DNA of 64,000 nt from Pontibacter mucosus (GCF_003054055.1 NZ_QBKI01000002.1:372001-436000), one strand, 5' to 3'. Positions 26,188 to 35,213 are shown, counted from the stretch's first letter. The notes: a model not told the origin generated them from the sequence alone. Made by a program: numbers and translations.

Positions 26188-27273
26188 ATGAAAATACTGA
26201 TAACCGGAAACATGGGTTATGTTGGCCCTGGCGTGGTAGAGCGTCTGCGTGCTGCCTATCCCGAAGCTACCCTGGTGGGCTACGACATGGCCTACTTTGC
26301 CAACTGCCTGACCAACGCACCTATACTTCCTGAAAGCCGCCTGGATGTGCAACTTTATGGCGATGTACGCACCATGCCTGCCCACGTGCTGGAGGGCGTT
26401 GATGCCGTCGTACACCTTGCCGCCATCTCCAACGACCCGATGGGTAAGAAGTACGAGGACATCACGATGGAGGTAAACTATAAATCGAGCGTGCGCATTG
26501 CCGAAATGGCCAAGGCTGCCGGGGTAAAGAACTTCGTGTTTGCCTCCAGCTGCAGCATGTACGGTGCTGCCTCCGAGCATGCCAAAACAGAAGACTCTGA
26601 GCTGAACCCACTCACCGCCTACGCCCGCTCCAAAGTGGCAACCGAGAAAGACCTGAAACCACTGGCCGGCGATGGCTTTATCGTGACCTGCCTGCGTTTT
26701 GCCACCGCCTGCGGCATGAGCGACCGCTTGCGCCTGGACCTGGTGCTGAACGACTTTGTGGCAGGGGCCGTGTCCACCGGTAAAATCAATATCCTGAGCG
26801 ATGGAACGCCTTGGCGTCCACTGATTCACGTGAAAGACATGGCGCGCGCGATTGAGTGGGCTGTTACCCGTCAGCCGTCCAACGGGGGCGAGTATTTAGC
26901 TGTAAATACCGGCTCTAACGAGTGGAACTACCAGGTGTACGAACTGGCCAATGCCGTGGCAGAGCTGATTCCGGGCGTGGACGTGACCGTGAACAAAGAT
27001 GCCGCTCCTGATAAGCGCTCTTACCGTGTCAACTTCGATCTGTACAAGCAGCTGGCCCCAAACCACCAGCCGCAGTATACCTTAACCCAAGCGATTGAAG
27101 GGCTGTACGAAGGGCTTAAGGAGATGGAGTTTAAGGATGGCGATTTCCGTAACTCGCTGTTGATGCGCTTGATGGTGCTGAACAGCCTGCAAGAGACAAA
27201 CCGCCTGAACGAGCAGCTGCAGTGGCAGCGAAACAGCGCCAAAGTGGCTGAAACCGAGTTAGAAACTGCCTAA
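26188..27273 (+). CDS. NAD-dependent epimerase/dehydratase (extended SDR)
   Basis: 361 residues. N-terminal NAD motif GNMGYVGPGVVERL, NAD/sugar region VVHLAAISNDPMG, catalytic Ser in FASSCSMYG and the YARSK (YxxxK) dyad near residues 145-150, then LRFATACGMSDRLRLDLVLND, a sugar-nucleotide pocket. The extended SDR family includes 4,6-dehydratases, 4-epimerases and decarboxylases. The motif differs from the GHTGFKG start of classical CDP-glucose 4,6-dehydratases, so the reaction on CDP-glucose or its product is open. The last 40 residues form a helical extension. It lies 51 bases after rfbF and 9 before the 3,5-epimerase gene. Confidence 0.88.
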   Translation: MKILITGNMGYVGPGVVERLRAAYPEATLVGYDMAYFANCLTNAPILPESRLDVQLYGDVRTMPAHVLEGVDAVVHLAAISNDPMGKKYEDITMEVNYKSSVRIAEMAKAAGVKNFVFASSCSMYGAASEHAKTEDSELNPLTAYARSKVATEKDLKPLAGDGFIVTCLRFATACGMSDRLRLDLVLNDFVAGAVSTGKINILSDGTPWRPLIHVKDMARAIEWAVTRQPSNGGEYLAVNTGSNEWNYQVYELANAVAELIPGVDVTVNKDAAPDKRSYRVNFDLYKQLAPNHQPQYTLTQAIEGLYEGLKEMEFKDGDFRNSLLMRLMVLNSLQETNRLNEQLQWQRNSAKVAETELETA

Positions 27274-27282
27274 GTTATACTT

Positions 27283-27846
27283 ATGATTTTCACTGAGACC
27301 AAGCTCAAAGGAGCTTATATCATAGACGTAAAACGCATAGAGGACGAGCGCGGCTTTTTTGGACGTTCTTTCTGCCAGAAAGAGTTCGAAGAGTTTGGCC
27401 TGACAAATGATATCCGCCAGACCAATGTGTCCTATAATAAGAAGAAGGGCACCCTGCGCGGCATGCACATGCAGCTGGCCCCGAACGAGGAGACAAAGTT
27501 GGTACGCTGCACCCGCGGCGCCATCTACGATGTGATCATTGACATGCGTCCAGATTCGGAGACCTACAAGCAGTGGATTGGTGTGGAGCTTACAGCTGAC
27601 AACTACCGCATGCTGTTTGTACCGGAAGGCTTTGCCCACGGCTTTATCACGCTGGAAGACAATACCGATGTAACCTATCAGGTAACGGAGTTCTACACAC
27701 CAGGTGCTGAGAAAGGCGTACGCTGGAACGATCCGGCCTTCAACATTCAGTGGCCGATAGAACCGGTAGTTATCTCAGAAAAAGACCAGGCGCATCCGGA
27801 TTTTGTGGATGAGCGGGAAGTAAACACAGGAAAGCTGCTGGTGTAA
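27283..27846 (+). CDS. dTDP-4-dehydrorhamnose 3,5-epimerase family protein (RmlC-like)
   Basis: 187 residues of the RmlC cupin family. Signatures: RGFFGRSF, the catalytic His in LRGMHMQ, VRCTRGAIYDVIID, PEGFAHGF and the Tyr/Glu segment TPGAEKGVRWNDP. Family members epimerise C3 and/or C5 of 4-keto-6-deoxy sugars bound to a nucleotide. RmlA, RmlB and RmlD are not adjacent; the neighbour is a CDP-sugar enzyme, so the substrate may be a CDP- rather than dTDP-linked sugar (inference). Nine bases separate it from the SDR gene, 43 from the next gene. Confidence 0.92.
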   Translation: MIFTETKLKGAYIIDVKRIEDERGFFGRSFCQKEFEEFGLTNDIRQTNVSYNKKKGTLRGMHMQLAPNEETKLVRCTRGAIYDVIIDMRPDSETYKQWIGVELTADNYRMLFVPEGFAHGFITLEDNTDVTYQVTEFYTPGAEKGVRWNDPAFNIQWPIEPVVISEKDQAHPDFVDEREVNTGKLLV

Positions 27847-27889
27847 CCAGCGGCTTTTTCTCTTCAAACCTAAAACTTATACTTTAGAC

Positions 27890-29248
27890 ATGATAATAGT
27901 AGATACAGCGCTGGCCAAACGCCAAGCTGAGGGCAACCCGGTACGCGTCGCCATGGTAGGAGCCGGTTTTATGGGCCGTGGCATTGCCCTGCAAATCTGT
28001 AAATATACGCCGGGGATGGAGCTTGTCGCCATTTCCAACCGCACCCTTGATAAAGCAAAACTAGCCTACAGCCAGGCAGAGATAGCGGATGTACAGGAGG
28101 TAGCATCCCTGGCAGAACTGGAGGAGAATATCCGCCAGGGCAAGTATAGCATCACCGAAGATGCCTCGCTGCTGTGTGAGGCAGAGGGTATTGATGCTGT
28201 AATTGAGGTAACCGGCGCCGTGGAGTTCGGCACCAACATCGCCATCAAAGCCATACAGAATGGCAAGCACATCATTATGATGAATGCCGAGGTAGATGGG
28301 ACCATAGGCCCGATTCTGAAAGTATACGCTGATAAAGCCGGCGTGGTGTTTACCAATGCCGATGGCGACCAGCCGGGCGTGACCATGAACCTGTTCCGTT
28401 TTGTAAAGGGATTGGGCGTAAAGCCGGTGCTTTGCGGCAATATCAAAGGGCTGCACGACCCGTATCGCAATCCCACTACGCAGGAAGGCTTTGCCAAGAA
28501 GTGGGGGCAGCAGCCATCGATGGTTACTTCCTTTGCCGATGGCGGCAAGATTTCCTTTGAGCAGGCCATTATCGCCAACGGCACAGGCATGCGGGTAGCC
28601 AAGCGCGGCATGCACGGACCAACGGTAGCCAGCGGCACCTCGCTTAAGGATTGCGTACACAACCTCTACCCGCTGGAGGACCTGACCAAAGGCCCGGGTA
28701 TTGTGGACTACGTGGTGGGCGCTGAGCCAGGCCCGGGTGTCTTTGTATTAGGAACATATGATAACCCGATTCAGCAACACTACCTAAACCTCTACAAGCT
28801 GGGTGAAGGTCCGTTATACTTGTTCTACACCCCATATCACCTGTGCCATTTTGAGGTGCCCAACACTGTAGCGCGTGCCGTATTGTTCAACGATGCAGCC
28901 CTGACGCCGGTAGGTGCTCCGCAGGTAGAGGTAGTTTCAGCCGCTAAGATTGACCTGAAAGCAGGGGATGTGCTTGATGGTATCGGCCATTACATGACCT
29001 ACGGCCTGTGTGAAAACGCAGACACGACCGCGGCAGAAAGACTGTTGCCGCTTGGGGTGGCAGAAGGCTGTGTGCTGAAGCGTGACATTCCGAAAGACCA
29101 GGTGATTACGTATGACGATGTCGTGATGCCGGAAGGCCGTTTGGTAGACCAGCTTCGTATGGAGCAGGCTGCCTATTTTGCTGCCAAAACCGAAGACGAG
29201 AGAAATGGTGTGCTGAAGCAACTGCATAAAAAAGCGGCTTCCGTTTAA
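27890..29248 (+). CDS. NAD(P)-dependent oxidoreductase with SAF domain (COG4091-like)
   Basis: 452 residues. N-terminal Rossmann domain of the homoserine dehydrogenase-like COG4091 type: MVGAGFMGRGIALQI, AISNRTLDKA, AVIEVTGAVEFG, HIIMMNAEVDGTIGP and FTNADGDQPGV. A SAF domain closes the protein (about residues 375-440, with KRDIPKDQVITYDDV). The family is often called predicted homoserine dehydrogenase, but here it lies between a 3,5-epimerase and a nucleotidyltransferase, which argues for a sugar-nucleotide reaction, for example a branched-chain or reduced sugar. The function is not established. It is one of the more unusual members of the block. Confidence 0.85.
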   Translation: MIIVDTALAKRQAEGNPVRVAMVGAGFMGRGIALQICKYTPGMELVAISNRTLDKAKLAYSQAEIADVQEVASLAELEENIRQGKYSITEDASLLCEAEGIDAVIEVTGAVEFGTNIAIKAIQNGKHIIMMNAEVDGTIGPILKVYADKAGVVFTNADGDQPGVTMNLFRFVKGLGVKPVLCGNIKGLHDPYRNPTTQEGFAKKWGQQPSMVTSFADGGKISFEQAIIANGTGMRVAKRGMHGPTVASGTSLKDCVHNLYPLEDLTKGPGIVDYVVGAEPGPGVFVLGTYDNPIQQHYLNLYKLGEGPLYLFYTPYHLCHFEVPNTVARAVLFNDAALTPVGAPQVEVVSAAKIDLKAGDVLDGIGHYMTYGLCENADTTAAERLLPLGVAEGCVLKRDIPKDQVITYDDVVMPEGRLVDQLRMEQAAYFAAKTEDERNGVLKQLHKKAASV

Positions 29249-29278
29249 GACATAACTCTCAAACTGAACCAAAAATGT

Positions 29279-29316
29279 CGCGCATCGCAGGCCACAGGTA
29301 GCGGTGCGCGCTTTTT
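29279..29316 (+). terminator. Hairpin with T run abutting the next start codon
   Basis: Arms CGCGCATCGC (29279-29288) and GCGGTGCGCG (29301-29310), one G-T pair, loop of 12, followed by CTTTTT. The T run ends one base before ATG 29317. Either a terminator or an intercistronic attenuator within the sugar block. Confidence 0.65.
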
Positions 29317-30099
29317 ATGATTAATATGGCAACTGATGTCGTAGGCATTGTACCGGCCGCTGGCGTTGGCTCCCGGCTCTCACCCCTTCCGTGCAGCAAG
29401 GAGCTTTTTCCGGTAGGCTTTGAGGCGCACCCGGAGCATGGCACGCCACACCCAAAGGCTGTGTCGCAGTACCTGCTCGAGCACATGCAGCGTTCTGGGG
29501 CCAGGCAAGTATTCGTTATACTTCGAAAGGGCAAGTGGGACATCCCCAATTACTACGGCGACGGCAGCCAACTAGGGCTGCAGCTGGCTTACCTCATCAT
29601 GCAGAAACCTTACGGCAGTCCCTTTTCTGTAGATCAAGCCTATTCTTTTGTAAGGCAACAGCGGGTGGTGTTCGGCTTCCCGGATATCCTTATTGAGCCA
29701 GAGAATGCCTTTGAGCGCTTGCTGCAGCGGCAGGAGCAAACCGGGGCTGACGTGGTGCTGGGTTGCTTTAAGGTGCCTTACCCGCACAAATGGGATATGG
29801 TGGAACTGCAGGAAACAGGTGCGGTGCAAGCCATACTTCCAAAGCCTGCAAATTCTAACCTTACCCTTGGCTGGGCCATCGCCTGCTGGGGGCCGCGCTT
29901 TACCGAGTTTATGCATACCTACCTGCAGAAGGTGGAGGAGCATTTAATTGCTCGCGGCGGCGAGCTGAGCATGGGGGAGGTGGTGCAGGCGGCCATTAAC
30001 GCGAGGCTGCTGGTGCAGAGTGAGGTGTTCGACAACGGCACCTGCCTGGACGTGGGCACCCCGGAAGACCTGCAAGCAGCCATTCGTAGATTATCCTGA
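29317..30099 (+). CDS. Sugar nucleotidyltransferase (RmlA-like)
   Basis: 260 residues. Starts with the nucleotidyltransferase loop VPAAGVGSRLSPLPCSKEL, then VFVILRKGKWDIPNYYGDG, VVFGFPDILIEPE, and a C-terminal part with DNGTCLDVGTPEDLQAAI. It is related to glucose-1-phosphate thymidylyltransferases but lacks the classical GGxGTRL form. The nucleotide and sugar cannot be told from sequence. A second ATG at 29326 (MATDVV) follows nine bases later and would sit clear of the preceding hairpin. The next gene begins 20 bases downstream. Two nucleotidyltransferases in the same block (this and rfbF) mean two activated sugars or a salvage role. Confidence 0.85.
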   Translation: MINMATDVVGIVPAAGVGSRLSPLPCSKELFPVGFEAHPEHGTPHPKAVSQYLLEHMQRSGARQVFVILRKGKWDIPNYYGDGSQLGLQLAYLIMQKPYGSPFSVDQAYSFVRQQRVVFGFPDILIEPENAFERLLQRQEQTGADVVLGCFKVPYPHKWDMVELQETGAVQAILPKPANSNLTLGWAIACWGPRFTEFMHTYLQKVEEHLIARGGELSMGEVVQAAINARLLVQSEVFDNGTCLDVGTPEDLQAAIRRLS

Positions 30100-30118
30100 T
30101 TGACGACTTTTATACTTT

Positions 30119-31324
30119 ATGCGCATACTTCAGATACATAACTTTTACAAGCAGGCCGGGGGAGAGGACACGGTGTTCGAGCAGGAAGCGCAGCTGCTGC
30201 GGGCACATGGCCATACGGTGGAGCAGCTTACCTTCTCGAACAACAACGTAACAAGTATAAAAGACAAGCTGCAGGCGGCGCTGGGGGTGGTGTATAACCC
30301 GCAGAGCGCAGGCATTATCAGCAAAAGTATAAAACGCTTTAAACCCGATGTGGTGCACGTGCACAACTTCTTTCCGCTGGTGTCGCCGGGGGTGTTTTGG
30401 GTGTGCCGCAAGTATAAAGTGCCGGTGGTAATGACCCTGCACAATTACCGCCTCCTATGCCCGAGCGCCGTGCTATACTACGATGGGCAGGTGCAGCTGG
30501 AGAATGTGCAGCAGCGGTTTCCCCTTAAACCAATCCTGAAAGGCGTGTACCGGGGATCTAAAGTAGAAACGGCCTCGGTAGTGCTGGCCACCGGGGTGCA
30601 CAAGCTGTTAGGCACCTGGCGCGGGAAGGTAAATAAGTTTATAGCCCTGACGCCAGGTGCAGCGGCGCTTTTCCAGAACTCGTCCCTCCACCTCAGGCCA
30701 GAGCAGCTAAGTATAAAACCTAACTTCACGGCTGACCCGGGATTGGGTGCTGCCACCCGCGAAGATTACTTTTTATACCTGGGCCGGCTGACCGAGGAAA
30801 AAGGCATCCGGACGCTGCTGAAGGCGCATACCCTAAAACCATTTCCGCTCCGGATCATTGGCACGGGGCCCTTGCAGGCGCTGGTGGAGGCGTATGCCGC
30901 GAAGCATCCGGCGGTGGAGTATATGGGCTTCCGGCCACGCGAAGAGGCCATGGAGCAGCTTAAAAAAGCCCGTGCACTCATTTTCCCGTCGGAGTGGCTG
31001 GAGACGTTCGGTATGACGGCAGTGGAGGCATTTGCCACCGGCACGCCGGTGATCGCCTCTAAGATTGGTGGTGGTGCCCACCTGGTGCAGCACCAGCACA
31101 ACGGGATGCATTACACGCCCGGAGACGCGCAGGAACTGGTCAGGCAAGTAGAATTGCTGCAGCAACTTCCCGATCTGGCCAGGGCACTGGGGCAGAACGC
31201 CCGCAACGACTACGAACAGCTGTATACACCGGATATAAATTGCCAAATGCTGGTTTCCATTTATGAAGACGCTATCGGCCTGAAAAAGCAACAAACCAGT
31301 TTAAAAGAAATCGCTCAGCTATAG
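30119..31324 (+). CDS. Glycosyltransferase family 4
   Basis: 401 residues with a GT-B fold. N-terminal acceptor domain starts MRILQIHNFYKQAGGEDTVF, typical of cytoplasmic GT4 enzymes of polysaccharide loci, followed by DVVHVHNFFPLVSP; the donor domain has FLYLGRLTEEKGI, LRIIGTGPLQ and the EX7E stretch SEWLETFGMTAVEAF. Sugar specificity unknown. Four full AAGTATAAA copies lie in its sense strand (SIK, YK codings at 30253, 30326, 30411 and 30711). Last gene of the tight left-arm series. Confidence 0.92.
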   Translation: MRILQIHNFYKQAGGEDTVFEQEAQLLRAHGHTVEQLTFSNNNVTSIKDKLQAALGVVYNPQSAGIISKSIKRFKPDVVHVHNFFPLVSPGVFWVCRKYKVPVVMTLHNYRLLCPSAVLYYDGQVQLENVQQRFPLKPILKGVYRGSKVETASVVLATGVHKLLGTWRGKVNKFIALTPGAAALFQNSSLHLRPEQLSIKPNFTADPGLGAATREDYFLYLGRLTEEKGIRTLLKAHTLKPFPLRIIGTGPLQALVEAYAAKHPAVEYMGFRPREEAMEQLKKARALIFPSEWLETFGMTAVEAFATGTPVIASKIGGGAHLVQHQHNGMHYTPGDAQELVRQVELLQQLPDLARALGQNARNDYEQLYTPDINCQMLVSIYEDAIGLKKQQTSLKEIAQL

Positions 31325-31488
31325 CCATATTGCATGAAATGATGCAAACAGGAAGACTGGAAAAGAAGTAGCAGGTATGTCTATATAATTTAGACTCTAT
31401 ATATAATTCAGCGTATAAGCTTTTAGTGCTACCCCACCTGGACTGTGGGGCAGTATAACACAAAATAGAAAGATAAAGCCATAACAGC

Positions 31489-32712
31489 ATGTCATTAAAG
31501 AAGTACGATACTATTGTTATAGGAGCAGGTCTGGTTGGCCTCTCCGTTGTTTACCACCTCAAACGCAAAAATCCTGACAGCAAAGTGCTGCTGATCGAGA
31601 AGGAAGATAGGGTTGCCAAGCATCAGTCAGGCAATAACAGCGGCGTCATTCATAGCGGTATTTACTATGCCCCCGGTAGCCTCAAGGCCAAAAACTGTAT
31701 CGCGGGCTATAGCTCTCTGCTGGCATTTGCCGAGGAGCATAACATCCCTTACGAACTTTGTGGTAAGATTATAGTAGCCACAACGCCGGCAGAGGTTGTC
31801 AAGCTGAAGGAGATTCACAACCGGGGGATCCAGAACGGCTTACAGAACCTGAGGGAGTTGAGGTCGCTGGAAGAAATACAGGAGCTGGAACCGCACTGCA
31901 CCGGCATCCGGGGCATTCATGTGCCGCAGACCGGTATCATCGACTTTCCAAAGATGGCTGAAACGCTCCTGGACCTGTACCAGAACCAATATGGAGGGGA
32001 GGCTGTGTTTGGCGAGAAGGTGATTAACATCCATTCGCAAAATAACACCGTGCATGTGGAGACAGACAAGCACATGTACGCGGCAGACCACCTGGTGAGC
32101 TGCGCCGGATTGTTCTCCGACAGAGTGGCCAACATGACAGAGAAGGAGAACGACCTGCGCATTATTCCTTTCAGGGGGGAGTACTACAAGCTGAGTAAGG
32201 AAAAAGAGCACCTCGTAAAAGCCTTGATATACCCGGTGCCGGATCCGAGCTTTCCGTTCCTGGGCGTCCACTTTACCCGTATGATACGCGGTGGAGTGGA
32301 AGCCGGGCCAAATGCAGTGCTTGCTTTCAAGCGGGAAGGGTATAAGTTCCAGGACTTCAACCTGAAGGATACTAAAGAGACGTTAAGCTGGCCTGGTTTC
32401 TGGAAAATTGTAGCCAAGTATGGCCAGACAGGCATGGGCGAGATGTACCGGTCTTTATCTAAAGCGGCCTTTACAAAAGCCTTGAAGAAACTGGTGCCGG
32501 AGGTACAGGAAAGCGACCTGGTGCCTGGTGGTGCCGGCGTAAGAGCGCAGGCCTGCGACCGGAACGGAAAGCTGATCGATGATTTTAACATCCTCAAGAG
32601 TGCCAATATTATACATGTTCGCAACGCTCCCTCTCCGGCGGCTACCTCATCGCTGGCCATCGGAAACCATATCGTTAACGAACTCCTGGGCGAGAAAGCA
32701 GCTGTAATTTAG
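31489..32712 (+). CDS. lhgO: L-2-hydroxyglutarate oxidase, FAD-dependent
   Basis: 407 residues of the DAO/LhgO family. It oxidises L-2-hydroxyglutarate to 2-oxoglutarate at the inner membrane, passing electrons to quinone. FAD loop IVIGAGLVGLSVVYHLK, then HQSGNNSGVIHSGIYYAPGS (the family's signature), PQTGIIDF, a C-terminal GGAGVRAQACDRNGKLIDDF and RNAPSPAATSSLAIG. The length equals LhgO of E. coli (about 420). It lies in the sugar locus but 164 bases after the glycosyltransferase. It contains no AAGTATA or TATACTT, unlike nearly all other genes of its size here, possibly a sign of different origin. Confidence 0.92.
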   Translation: MSLKKYDTIVIGAGLVGLSVVYHLKRKNPDSKVLLIEKEDRVAKHQSGNNSGVIHSGIYYAPGSLKAKNCIAGYSSLLAFAEEHNIPYELCGKIIVATTPAEVVKLKEIHNRGIQNGLQNLRELRSLEEIQELEPHCTGIRGIHVPQTGIIDFPKMAETLLDLYQNQYGGEAVFGEKVINIHSQNNTVHVETDKHMYAADHLVSCAGLFSDRVANMTEKENDLRIIPFRGEYYKLSKEKEHLVKALIYPVPDPSFPFLGVHFTRMIRGGVEAGPNAVLAFKREGYKFQDFNLKDTKETLSWPGFWKIVAKYGQTGMGEMYRSLSKAAFTKALKKLVPEVQESDLVPGGAGVRAQACDRNGKLIDDFNILKSANIIHVRNAPSPAATSSLAIGNHIVNELLGEKAAVI

Positions 32713-32730
32713 AGGCTCCCAAACTATAAA

Positions 32731-32772
32731 AAACGCCCCGACCTTTATACTTTATGGTCGAGGCGTTTTTTT
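32731..32772. terminator. Bidirectional terminator between convergent genes
   Basis: Arms AAACGCCCCGACC and GGTCGAGGCGTTT (one C-A mismatch) with loop TTTATACTTTA, flanked by A and T runs. The loop itself contains a TATACTT motif. Confidence 0.85.
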
Positions 32773-32794
32773 ATTATAGGTTGGATGGCGGAGT

Positions 32795-34063
32795 TCAGGC
32801 GATTTTATATTCCTTGCCCGCACTTGTGCGCATCCGGTCTAATATGTCTATTACTTTATCGATTTCCACCACTACGTGCTCCCGCTGCCCCTGGTCGGCG
32901 TTGCGCACGATCTTGTTGCCCTTGCAGATAATGTAATCGTAGTCCAGGTCCAGCTTGGTGGCGATGTCGTAGAACGGCTCAATCACGAAGCCCTCGTTAA
33001 AGATCTCGATCATCTTGGTGCCCGGCTTGCAGAAAATCATACTTATCAAGCCAGCGCCGGTCGCTCCCAATACTACTTTGGCCTTGGAGAATAGCCTGAT
33101 CTTCTCTTTTATACTTAGTTTGCTCGACACGATGCTCCGGAAGCCATACGGCTCCAATTCCTCCAGCAGCTCCTGCTCGTTGAGTACGTTGCGGATGGCG
33201 GAGTCGGAGCGGCTCACGTACAGATAAGGCGTTTCCGGGGTGATGCTGTCGGTCTCCTCTTCGGCAAAAGGTAAAAACACCTCCTGCAGGTAGTTGCATA
33301 GCCATTTCGGAACAAGCGTGTGGTTGCCGCGCGGGGCCGTAGAGGCAATGATACAGTCGGCGGCGATGTGCGGAAACTTATCGCCCTCAATTATTTTCTC
33401 CTTCGGTATACCCAGCAATTCCAGTGTCTCAGATTGAAAGTCGTAGCGGGTGCTGGGCACATAAAACCAGTCTACTTTATCGTAAAGGCCGCTTTCGTGC
33501 AGCAGGTGCAGGCGCGGGAGCACGTCCAGAAACCAATGCCCAATGTTGTTGAGGCCCGCGCCGCCCGTCAGCAGCGAGAATACGGTGCCTTTATACTTTA
33601 CCGGCGGCTTAAAGTAGCGCTGCTCAAAAATGTTGTTCAGGTTTGGCTCCGATACCTTGCCTCTGCTCAGGCTCAGCGACACGTTCTCCACCAGGCGGTT
33701 GTACTGCGATACCACCGCCACACTGCTCTCATTATCGGTATAAATGCGGCCGTTCGGCACCTCCACTACCATGTAGTCTGTCTCTACCTTTCTTTTCGGT
33801 TTCCAGTACTCGGAGCAGGCCTCATACAGGTCTTCGGAAATAAGCAGCTCCGTGGTGAGGTGGGGGTAAATCGGGTGTATTCTGACCTCGCGGGCGTTAT
33901 TGGCCGAGAGTTGCTCCAGGTTTATCCGGCACACGCCCCCCGGGCGGTAGTGGGTATTATGCGGGATGTATCTTCCCAGTATCTTCTTTAATTTCTTGCT
34001 GCCTTTGGTATAGTAAGCTTTAAGTTTCATGGGTATTTTAGGTTTAATAGGTATTACATTCAA
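32795..34063 (-). CDS. Glycosyltransferase family 61
   Basis: 422 residues. The GT61 domain (PF04577) shows the family pattern: GAGLNNIGHWFLDVLPRL, WFYVPSTRYDFQ, PYLYVSRSDSAIRN, then VVLGATGAGLISMIFCKPG and the following EIFNEGF. Known GT61 members are xylosyl- or glucosaminyltransferases; the sugar here is unknown. The start at 34063 is preferred because a GGAGGAG sequence lies upstream; an internal ATG at 34030 (MKLKAYYTKG) is possible. It lies seven bases after the AlgX-like gene, so it is the third gene of an acetylation operon. Confidence 0.9.
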   Translation of the reverse strand: MNVIPIKPKIPMKLKAYYTKGSKKLKKILGRYIPHNTHYRPGGVCRINLEQLSANNAREVRIHPIYPHLTTELLISEDLYEACSEYWKPKRKVETDYMVVEVPNGRIYTDNESSVAVVSQYNRLVENVSLSLSRGKVSEPNLNNIFEQRYFKPPVKYKGTVFSLLTGGAGLNNIGHWFLDVLPRLHLLHESGLYDKVDWFYVPSTRYDFQSETLELLGIPKEKIIEGDKFPHIAADCIIASTAPRGNHTLVPKWLCNYLQEVFLPFAEEETDSITPETPYLYVSRSDSAIRNVLNEQELLEELEPYGFRSIVSSKLSIKEKIRLFSKAKVVLGATGAGLISMIFCKPGTKMIEIFNEGFVIEPFYDIATKLDLDYDYIICKGNKIVRNADQGQREHVVVEIDKVIDILDRMRTSAGKEYKIA

Positions 34064-34070
34064 TTTCCGG

Positions 34071-35207
34071 CTACTCCTCCTTGTAGTTCACCAGCAGGTG
34101 CTCTTCCGCCTCATACGGCGTTGCCTTAAGTTGTGCTACGGTGGAGTGCCTCGTTAGCAACTGGGCCGCTACTTTTACGGCTACTTCGTTCCAATGGGCA
34201 TCATCTACCGGGTAAAGTTGCACCTGTTGCTGCTGGTAAAGCTCCCTGAAAGCAGGCTGCAGGTCTACGTATGCCACCCCGCGCGCATCAAGCCGGCGCA
34301 GCAGCTGCGGCAGAAAAGTGGCCTCTTTCTGGCTGGGGAGCAGTTGGTAGTAAATATTTTCCTTGTTTGGGATGGGCAGGAACACAAAGTGCATGCCCCG
34401 CTCCTGCAGCGCATCCCGGTAGCCTTCCAGCACATCGGCTATGCGGTCCAATTCCTCCTCCGGATACGCCCGGTTGGCCTGCTCGCCTTCCATGAAAAAC
34501 TCGTTGTGGTAGCTGATGTACGCCTTACGCCCCATGGCACGGTCTATTTCGGCCAACATGCGGTGGTAGAGCGACAGCTTGGAAATACGGTCGGCTTTTA
34601 CAGTAAGGTTTGTCAGGAAAGGGGAGGAGCTGATGAGCTTGCCGGTCAGGTTCCTGACTTTGGAGCCGAGGCTGTTGTCCCCAACGGCCGGGAGCTCGGG
34701 GATACGCCGTTCTATACTTGACACAATCACGAGCTCAGGCGGGTTTTCCTCAAAGCGGTCGGTGGCCAGGAAACGGTTGACGGTGGCAGGGGCAAAGGAA
34801 TATACATCCCGGCCAAGGTGCTGCTCCAGCACTTCCGCCAGCGTCTCTTCCTGTGATAACTTGGCCCCGGTAATGTTGGAGTCACCGATGAGCAGCACGT
34901 CGTTTTTTGTGTCGCGGTTGCGGTAGCCATAGGGGTCGGTATACCACTCCACCTGCCGCTTTTGGGCAAAAGGTGTGCGTGGGGCCAGCTCGCCCTCCTC
35001 CTCCATCTGCATGTGCACGTTCGGGTAGAAGGGGCCCGGCATCACGCGCATGCTGTTTACCGAAATGGTCTCCCAGATGCGGAAGGTGAAGAAGTTCATG
35101 GGCAGCACAAACACCTCTACCAGCGGCCAAAGTATAAAGGGCAGCGCCAGCAGGGTGAGTTTCCCCAGCAGTCTCTTAACGCCTTTATGTTTCATGTCCT
35201 CTGCCAT
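34071..35207 (-). CDS. AlgX/AlgJ-like SGNH acetyltransferase, membrane-anchored
   Basis: 378 residues. One N-terminal membrane helix (about 15-36) leaves a periplasmic SGNH-type domain of the AlgX/AlgJ kind (PF16822). The nucleophile Ser is in VLLIGDSNITG (near residue 110); the Asp-His pair is in PVDDAHWNEVAVKVAA (near 335-345). In alginate O-acetylation such proteins take acetyl groups delivered by the MBOAT protein and place them on the polymer. The MBOAT gene precedes it with six bases between, which supports this role. The C-terminus lacks the carbohydrate-binding module of AlgX itself. Confidence 0.87.
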   Translation of the reverse strand: MAEDMKHKGVKRLLGKLTLLALPFILWPLVEVFVLPMNFFTFRIWETISVNSMRVMPGPFYPNVHMQMEEEGELAPRTPFAQKRQVEWYTDPYGYRNRDTKNDVLLIGDSNITGAKLSQEETLAEVLEQHLGRDVYSFAPATVNRFLATDRFEENPPELVIVSSIERRIPELPAVGDNSLGSKVRNLTGKLISSSPFLTNLTVKADRISKLSLYHRMLAEIDRAMGRKAYISYHNEFFMEGEQANRAYPEEELDRIADVLEGYRDALQERGMHFVFLPIPNKENIYYQLLPSQKEATFLPQLLRRLDARGVAYVDLQPAFRELYQQQQVQLYPVDDAHWNEVAVKVAAQLLTRHSTVAQLKATPYEAEEHLLVNYKEE

Positions 35208-35213
35208 ACTTCC

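Noticed and set aside
26188..27273. Naming the SDR as CDP-glucose 4,6-dehydratase (rfbG)
   Set aside because: Position in the block suggests it, but the N-terminal NAD motif differs from the classical RfbG form and no specific residue pattern supports that name.
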